Assembly: GCF_013426205.1 (NCBI RefSeq)
Contig: NC_089424.1
Location: 2,728,001 to 2,792,000 of the forward strand
Direction: 5' to 3'
Source: Metarhizium brunneum
Lineage: Eukaryota; Ascomycota; Sordariomycetes; Hypocreales; Clavicipitaceae
Length of the DNA: 64,000 nucleotides
Part shown: in pieces, positions 58,204 through 64,000 of the stretch
Layout: each line of letters opens with the position of its first letter
How positions within the stretch are numbered: the stretch's first letter is position 1
Translations under genes and position numbers: made by a program
Notes under the pieces: generated by a model
Database searches by the model: none
Seen by the model: only the letters and a program-made list of their open reading frames with translations
What the model was told of the DNA's origin: nothing

Positions 58204-58475
58204 TATATTATAAATTTAAGTTAAAAGCTTAAATTTAAGTAAAGTTTTAAGTAAAATTAATTTAAATTTAATATAAATAAATTTTAAGTTATTAAAAACC
58301 TTAAAGTTTAAGTAAAACTTTAAATAAAATTAAATTAAACTTAATATAAATAAATTTTAAGTTAAAATAAAATATATTAAATAAAAAAAAAAAATAAAAC
58401 TTTTTTTTTTTTAAGTTTATTTTTATTATTTAATAATATATATATATAGCTATAAATATAGCTAGTTTATTATAA
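58204..58475 (+). repeat. Direct repeat D (right copy)
   Basis: Partner of 37771-38045, about 20.4 kb away, same orientation, with the same pair of internal subrepeats and the same ATATATATATA end. Confidence 0.5.
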
Positions 58476-58867
58476 TTTATAAGTATATAATAAAGCTTAG
58501 TTTTCTTAGATTTATTATAATACTTTACCGCGTATATAATAATTGTTTATAACCTAGTATATAAAAATATATTAATATTAGTAAGCTAGCCTAAAATAAT
58601 AGTAGAATTAAAGTAGTTTATAAAGCTATTATTCTAGGCTACCTTAAAAATATAATATAATTTACTTTTTTTTTTAATAATTATAATTAGCTTTTATAAA
58701 GTATAAGGGAAATTAAAATAATACTTTCTTTTTAAATTAATTATATTAATTACCTTAATATTTATAATAGCTTTTTTTATATTTTATGCTAAATTACTAG
58801 TTTTTTTTCTTATATATAAGTAATATATAATATTATACTTATAATATTAATAATAATTAATAATTTA

Positions 58868-59717
58868 TTAATTTATAGTTAATTCGCTTTATAATTAAAT
58901 AAAATTATATATATAATATAAGTATTATATAAGTGTAAAATCTAAAATAATATTAGGTTATATTAGGCTAAAAATAGTAAGAAACTAAAAAAGTAAACTA
59001 TTTATATATTATAATATATTAGATATACTAGTATAATTAATATTATATTATAGCTACTAGCTAAGGCTATTTTATAATAGCCTTAGCTATTATTATTATA
59101 AAAGTAAACTTTATATATTATAGTTTATACTTATAACTTATACTAAGTTATACTAAAAACCTAAAATACCTATATATATAGTATATTTATATAGTTTTAC
59201 TTATATTTTAAGTTAGTTTTATTCCTTTTTATTTAAGTTATTTACCTTTTTTATTATTAAAACCTAATATAATTAATTATAAGTTACTACTTTTATATAT
59301 ATATATTTCTTATAAGCACTTACTAATATTTATTATAATTATTTATAAATAATAATAATATAAGTAAAAGTACTAAGCTACCTAATATAAAGCCTAATAT
59401 AAATAAGTTATTTATTATAATTTTTAAAAGTTAAAAGCTAATAAAACTTAAAAAGTAATATAATTAATATTAAATTAAAAGCTTTTTATAATAAAAAAAA
59501 TAATTATTATAAAGTTAAAAATTTTAATTTAATAAAAATTAAAAAAAATAATAAAGTTATTAAAAATATAAAAAAAAAAGCTTTTAAAAATATAAAGCTA
59601 AAATATAGCTTTAAAAAAGCTATTATATTAGCTATAAAAAAGCTTAATAAAGCTAATAATACTAAGAGTAAAGCTACCTAATAAATTTATATTAATAGTT
59701 TTATCTTTTTTAAAGGG
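58868..59717 (-). mobile_element. Retroposon R1, copy 7
   Basis: 850 bp between 13-bp duplications AATTAATAATTTA (58855-58867; 59718-59730). It ends 50 bp before the AT block stops. Confidence 0.8.
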
Positions 59718-59799
59718 AATTAATAATTTATAAAAGTTATAAAAATAATATTTTTATACTTAATAAATTTATGCTTAGGGGATTACTCTCACCCTAAAG

Positions 59800-62648
59800 T
59801 ATAATTCTAGTCGGCTTAGGGGTAATAGCAGTAATATGGAATCCCCACGTGCGTGCGAATACATCACGAGCCGCTTTATCCCCTATATCGACTCCAGGGC
59901 AATTCTCCATCTAGTAGAGGCCAAGAGTTGCCGATGGAGCTGGGCGCCTATGCCTACCGGCGCTGTAGGTACTCTTTAACTGAGCTGCTTAAGATGCTTT
60001 GAGAATGTTGATGTCTTCTAAATACGCTCTGTAGCAGCTGGAGTAAAGAGAAGGGCCTTTTCCTTGTCTTTCTTGAGACAGACGCGCCGAAGCATAGAGA
60101 CTGTTGGTTAAATGTATACAAGATACTGGTACATGAGCCCACCCAGCTTATCTGGAAGAAATCTCGCCACTTGGAACTCTTTGTTCGTGCTTAATTGGTT
60201 CCTTACGTGTTGAGTAATACAGCAAATGGACCCTGCATATAGAACAACGCCACGAAGCTGAGAAGACGTATTGGCATGCCTAAGTGTAAGAAGTTCAGAT
60301 ATACGGCTGCCCTGGCCTCCATATCCATGTACAGTGATCATTAGATCTTTCAGAAGCTTATCGTGCTTTTCGATGTACTTTGTAATAGCTTGCATGTCCC
60401 AGCGCCTTCCGCCGCTCCCTACGCGATCCCTCTGCAGGAGACCGTCCATGGGCGCGATGCAGGCTCTCTTTATAAGCTGGAGATATGCATCAGAAAGTCC
60501 ATTAGCGGGATCTGTCACGAAGGAGTAGCCGGCTTTCTTATCGGATAAGCGGTCGCGAAGCTCTTGGAAATGCGATTGAGATGGCTGCCAGCCAAAGAGC
60601 ATATACTTGCACTGCTTTGTAACCTGCTTGGCCGCTGTTACGAGGAGACTACGGAAGCTATCCGTGGTCAAGTGGTGCTTGCTGTCCCATGAGATCTTCT
60701 TTCTGTCTTTGCTCCACTCAAAGAGAAACGCTGGTCCGTCTGCACGGCTTAAACTTATGCCGTGTGCCACGAGGCTAAGAAACTCTCTAAGAGGCGAGAG
60801 TTTACCGTTGCATATCTTATCTCGCCGTACTTAACGGAGTAGCTTAAGCTGGCCGCGCCTTAGCCGCGCTGGATGCTGTATGTACTGGTGGGCCACGCAA
60901 AGCAGCGTCCCTTCTAAGAGTATAAGACGCGTGCAGTAAATAATCCCAGAGAGATGCGTTGTATAGGTGACTGGGCGCGCGAACTCTATCCCATTCTCGC
61001 CAGAAAGCCCGTATACGGCGCTAAAATAGACAAGCAACGTAGCGCTTGCTTGTCCATTATTAAAGTCCTTCATTGCCATAAAAAGGCAGAATCGGTGTAT
61101 AACATCGAGTTGCTGATCCTGTCTAGGCCTAGGAGTAGCTTCCTCGTCATCATCGCTATCATCGTCAGTGCCGCCCACTTGACTCGTTTGACCTTGCTCC
61201 GAGTAGGAGGAGGGCGGTGTGATGATCCCATCGTCGTTATCGTTATCATCGCTGTCATCTTGGTAATCAGAGTCCTCCTCCCTGCTAATGTCGCTGTTTG
61301 AATTGTCCTCGTCCTCAGGGCTAAGGCTGTTAAGCATGCCGTTAAGCTCTCCACCCTAACCCCTAGCGCGGCTGTTTTCCACGTTTTTTACCTTACTGTC
61401 TTGACCGGAAGCCGCAGGCTCTCGGCCACTTTCCGCCTTGTCAAGACTCTTCGCCGTCTTGTCTTGTCTGGTGGTGGCGGTCTCTGACCATACCGGGTCG
61501 TCCCAAAGCTTCCGTAAGGCCTGACCCTGCTCGTATGATTATCCGCTTTGTTAAAGCCGTAGCGGTTAAACGCGGGATCCGCCAGAGCAGCAGCCATATA
61601 CAGAGGCATCCCTTCAACAGCCGTTAATATTGGCGCTCTGAGCGCTCATGCGCAACAAGCTGGAAAGGCGCCTTGTACGGCTGATCGGCAAATCTCCCGC
61701 GCACCTATCGTCGTATTGCTGTGTACGTGTGGGTGACTGTATCCGCGCATCGATTAAACAGCCTGTCCAGCGCGTGTACGATAACACGCAGCCTGGCCTC
61801 GTTGCTAGCCGGGCTTTCAAACGGTTTCCCTTCGTACGCCCAAGATAGTAGGGCCCATCCACCTTCATGGGCGTTTGATATAACGCAATGAAGAGACGCC
61901 GGTTTGTATTCGCGAAGATAGCCTCCCATCCTGTCCGGCGCATCCAGATGCTCACGAGGATGGGCAACAACGGCTCCCTGGCCGTACGAGGGCTGGGTCA
62001 CGCAGATGACTGGAGCGTCGAAGGCAACGACGCACTGGTGAGGCGCTGTAGCTCGGCGGCACAGATGGCTTTGGCTTGCCTGTCTAACTCGGCGTCCTTC
62101 ATAGCCAGGGGAGCCAGAGTAGGCTTTTCTACGGCAGAGGCGGACACGCGCCAGGCGGCAAGGATATCACCGGGAGGCCAGCTCTGAAAGAGGACATCAT
62201 CCTGAATGTGGTCTCGCGACCAGTACCCCAATGACCTCCTTACCGTGACCTTGCGGCGGTGCTCCTTCTTCAGGTGTCGAGATAAGAGATCATGGCTTAT
62301 GGAGCGGAAGTGATAATAGGAGTAGGCAGCACCTCTCTGCAAAGCCAAATACGGGTGCTGCGGGTAACCATCTTGCCTAGGCGGCAACTGGCGAGGATCT
62401 AGGAGCTATAGCGAGTTAATTAGCTTATTTAGGCCCCATCTCGTCTTACTTGAAAGGCCATGCTTCTCCCTGAGGTGCCAAGACACACGGTCGCTATTGG
62501 CCTTTAAGGAGAAGCCACACTCTGTACAGATAACAGCCGATTCTGGCTGATTTAAGTAGAGGCCAAGTGATGCAATGCGTTGTGCTTCCTCTGGCTGTAG
62601 CTGCCGGCATATCTGGGGCACAGGCTGTGGGCTGCATGGTCTCCCCAT
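59800..62648 (-). pseudogene. Decayed N-terminal part of an OrsD/helicase-type subtelomeric gene
   Basis: Minus strand, protein order from 62648 leftwards. First an OrsD-like (DUF3505) unit with C2H2-type spacing, ICTECGFSLKANSDRVSWHLREKH (described by its pairs C-x2-C and H-x4-H). After a TAG at 62408-62406 the frame continues unchanged with YHFRSISHDLLSRHLKKEH. Then frameshifted pieces: RRTGWEAIFANTNRRLFIAL and ALDRLFNRCADTVTHTYTAI, with a stop where the family has Trp. Next a long acidic linker (EDEDNSNSDISREEDSDYQ) and LSGIIYCTRLILLEGTLL, then WSKDRKKISWDSKHH, KYMLFGWQPSQSH, ELLTLRHANTSSQLRGVV and LPDKLGGLMYQYLVYI, and further stop-broken sequence to about 59,800. From memory this order matches the region preceding the helicase domain in large fungal proteins linked to telomere-associated RecQ-type helicases. 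The helicase part is missing at the AT-block edge. Several stops fit C-to-T or G-to-A changes. Confidence 0.65.
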
Positions 62649-63116
62649 AATATCAGATAGGTTTAATGCCTTTTAAAGAGGGTAAAGGAAGAAAAAGGAG
62701 AAGCCATGTATATATGTATAGTAGTATTCTCTAGTCTTATTCTTAGACGCGCTGTACTTTGCTTAGACGCGTGTAAGACTTACAGGCCTAGTATAGCAGT
62801 ATAATATAATTAGCTATATAGGATAATCTGGGAATAAGCCTTATTTTAAGAGATTTAAGACGCGTCTTATAAAGTGTAAGGGATATTAGGCGGGAACAGG
62901 GCCTATTATAAAAGTAATTTAAATAGGGGTAGAGGTAAGGTGGTAATTGGCTTAGAAGTCGGAACGGGCCCCGTTACGGTAGACACTAATTGAGTAGTAG
63001 TAAGTTCTAGTCTAACGAAAGGGAGAAGGGAGGCTCTCCCTTTGCGTTCTAGTTATCTAATATTTAATGTGGGCCCCACGCCCTGACCAATAGGTATATC
63101 TCGCTATTTCTTATAC
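62649..63116. other. Intergenic
   Basis: No gene. ACGCGT-containing motifs recur (near 62745, 62768, 62861), and a short inverted repeat GGGAG...CTCCC lies near 63022-63040. Confidence 0.35.
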
Positions 63117-63120
63117 TGCT

Positions 63121-63223
63121 GTGCCGTGTGCGTGCTATGCCGTGTGCGTGCCGTGTGCGTGCCGTGTGCGTGCCGTGCCGTGTGCTGTGCCGTGTGCGTG
63201 CCGTGCCGTGTGCTGTGCCGTGT
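63121..63223 (+). repeat. GC-rich minisatellite, GTGCCGTGTGC unit
   Basis: Tandem and slightly variable units of 5-11 bp built from GTGCC and GTGTGC; a higher-order block containing GTGCCGTGCCGTGTGCTGTG occurs twice. It lies about 180 bp upstream of the small secreted gene and stands out against the AT-rich surroundings. Confidence 0.85.
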
Positions 63224-63403
63224 CTCATTATACGTTTTGTATTCTATTCTACTTAAGAACATTAAAGCATATTGATACTACGCTTAGCAGACCTAAATAA
63301 CCGAGTATATAAAGTAGTAAAGATTTCCTCCTTATGTTAAAGCTTAACTTCCTCCTTACTCTTAATTTTATCCTTTAAGCTCTTATTAATATCCATCTCT
63401 ACC

Positions 63404-63562
63404 ATGAAGTATCTAGTCGTTCTAACAGTGCTAGCTGCCTTAGCCGCGGCCCAAACGAACTGTAAGGTGTCGTTCGAGACCTGCACTAGTAACGAGGACT
63501 GCTGCTATGGTCTCACATGTTATCCGACTACAACTCCAGGAGTTAGAAAGTGTGCCTTCTAA
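63404..63562 (+). CDS. Small secreted six-cysteine (knottin-like) protein
   Basis: A 52-residue gene without intron. The start MKYLVVLTVLAALAAA is a classic signal peptide, with cleavage expected after Ala16. The mature 36 residues hold six cysteines at 20, 27, 33, 34, 39 and 50, spacing C-x6-C-x5-C-C-x4-C-x10-C, the layout of inhibitor cystine-knot (knottin) peptides. A TATATAAA box lies at 63305-63312, about 95 bp upstream, and the start context ACCATGA is good. Small knotted peptides in fungi are candidate effectors, antimicrobial or toxin-like peptides; function here is unknown. It sits between transposon remnants, a minisatellite and a solo LTR, the sort of place where effector genes are often found. 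Codons are not RIP-mutated. Disulphide pairing is inferred only from spacing. Confidence 0.7.
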   Translation: MKYLVVLTVLAALAAAQTNCKVSFETCTSNEDCCYGLTCYPTTTPGVRKCAF

Positions 63563-63700
63563 TCAGGGGGCTTTACTATAATTACAGACATGACTGTAAG
63601 AGCCCGCAATAGTACGTGTATAAAAATAATATCGAACACAATACTAATCGTAAGGCTAGATGACAACACTAGAGTTACTACAGGAGATGGAGGCATTCGG

Positions 63701-63901
63701 TGTAACGGCTAGGCTCGAGAATAGCTCGGCTACGCTCTCGCTTCTATGGACAAGCTGCTAATTGGGGACTGGCGAAGCGAGATTAGCAGCGGCGAGCTTA
63801 TAGGCTCCTCGAGCTCTGTTTTTCTGGTTCTTTCTTTTTTAGCTTTAGATATTCGTCAGAATTATCTAGTCAGTTGTCAATATACTCGCCAGACACTTAC
63901 A
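63701..63901 (+). repeat. Probable solo LTR, 201 bp
   Basis: Begins TGTAAC and ends CTTACA, giving a 5-bp terminal inverted TGTAA/TTACA with TG...CA ends. Flanks are TTCGG (63696-63700) and TGCGG (63902-63906), four of five bases alike, as a worn duplication. The first 11 bases, TGTAACGGCTA, equal the start of the gypsy LTR, but the remainder is unrelated, so it belongs to another family. Contains CTCGAG twice. A second LTR or internal part was not found before the window ends. Confidence 0.45.
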
Positions 63902-64000
63902 TGCGGTACCTTTTATAGGTCTAGGAAGATTAATTACGGAAGTGTGATTAATTATGTGTAAGAGTATTTGTCGCAAATAATATATATAATGTTTAATAAG
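63902..64000. other. AT-rich end of window
   Basis: Nothing recognisable; composition drops again towards the edge. Confidence 0.4.

Larger units (their letters stand above)
56624..58867. repeat. AT-rich decayed sequence with repeat D and an R1 fragment
   Basis: No coding capacity. Holds the 47-bp R1 fragment (57210-57256) and the right copy of repeat D. 58480-58800 is slightly less mutated (CCGCG at about 58530). Confidence 0.4.
37100..59770. repeat. 22.7-kb AT-rich, RIP-mutated transposon block
   Basis: Almost only A and T, with no reading frame longer than about 60 codons over 22 kb. Both edges are abrupt. It is not random: it consists of a mutated gypsy copy, at least eleven retroposon copies of two families, and a pair of distant direct repeats. 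Compared with the intact gypsy sister, nearly all changes are C to T or G to A, concentrated at CpA and CpG while many CpT survive; this is the signature of RIP. Likely heterochromatin. Confidence 0.9.

Noticed and set aside
37100..59770. AT block as mitochondrial insertion or centromere core
   Set aside because: No mitochondrial genes or tRNAs are seen, and most of the block aligns to a nuclear gypsy element or to named repeats. A centromeric role cannot be excluded, but nothing in the sequence requires it.
38105..59770. Regularly spaced repeats as a CRISPR array
   Set aside because: Eukaryotic context, repeats of 0.75-0.96 kb in both orientations, and no short repeat-spacer periodicity.

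Overview
The window is nuclear DNA of a filamentous ascomycete, most likely Sordariomycetes and probably Hypocreales. Short GT-AG introns with CTAAC-type branch sites, an FSH hydrolase, a highly reducing polyketide synthase, an SR-type kinase, a chromodomain Ty3/gypsy element and a very AT-rich repeat block mutated like RIP (repeat-induced point mutation) all point that way. Species cannot be read from the sequence.

1-18 kb is ordinary gene space: lipoyl(octanoyl) transferase LIP2, a DUR3-type urea/Na+ symporter, a small three-exon coiled-coil gene, a five-exon SRPK-like kinase, tRNA-Thr(AGT), a decayed F-box-like gene, a degenerate RNase III-fold protein, an APH-fold kinase-like protein and a short acidic protein with a CHZ-like motif.

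18.5-28.8 kb is a secondary-metabolite locus. Its polyketide synthase is dead: most of KS, the first half of AT, most of DH and all of KR are deleted, while ER and ACP remain. The neighbours look intact: an FSH-type serine hydrolase, a polytopic membrane protein, a membrane-anchored cytochrome b5 and a P450 with an N-terminal extension.

29.2-37.0 kb is a complete Ty3/gypsy chromovirus on the minus strand. It has visually identical 436-bp LTRs, a GTAAA target duplication, gag and pol joined by an A AAA AAC slippery site with a hairpin, a self-priming type primer site, and an extra spliced zinc-cluster ORF on the opposite strand.

37.1-59.77 kb is an AT-only block. It can be decoded: 38105-52471 is a RIP-mutated sister copy of the same gypsy element, inflated by eight nested retroposons of two related families (called R1 and R2 here). 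Removing those insertions and one target duplication each leaves 7768 bp, against 7811 bp for the intact element. More R1/R2 copies lie to the right.

59.8-64 kb returns to normal composition and looks subtelomeric: a stop- and frameshift-riddled N-terminal part of an OrsD/helicase-type gene, a GC-rich minisatellite, a tiny secreted six-cysteine knottin-like gene and a probable solo LTR.
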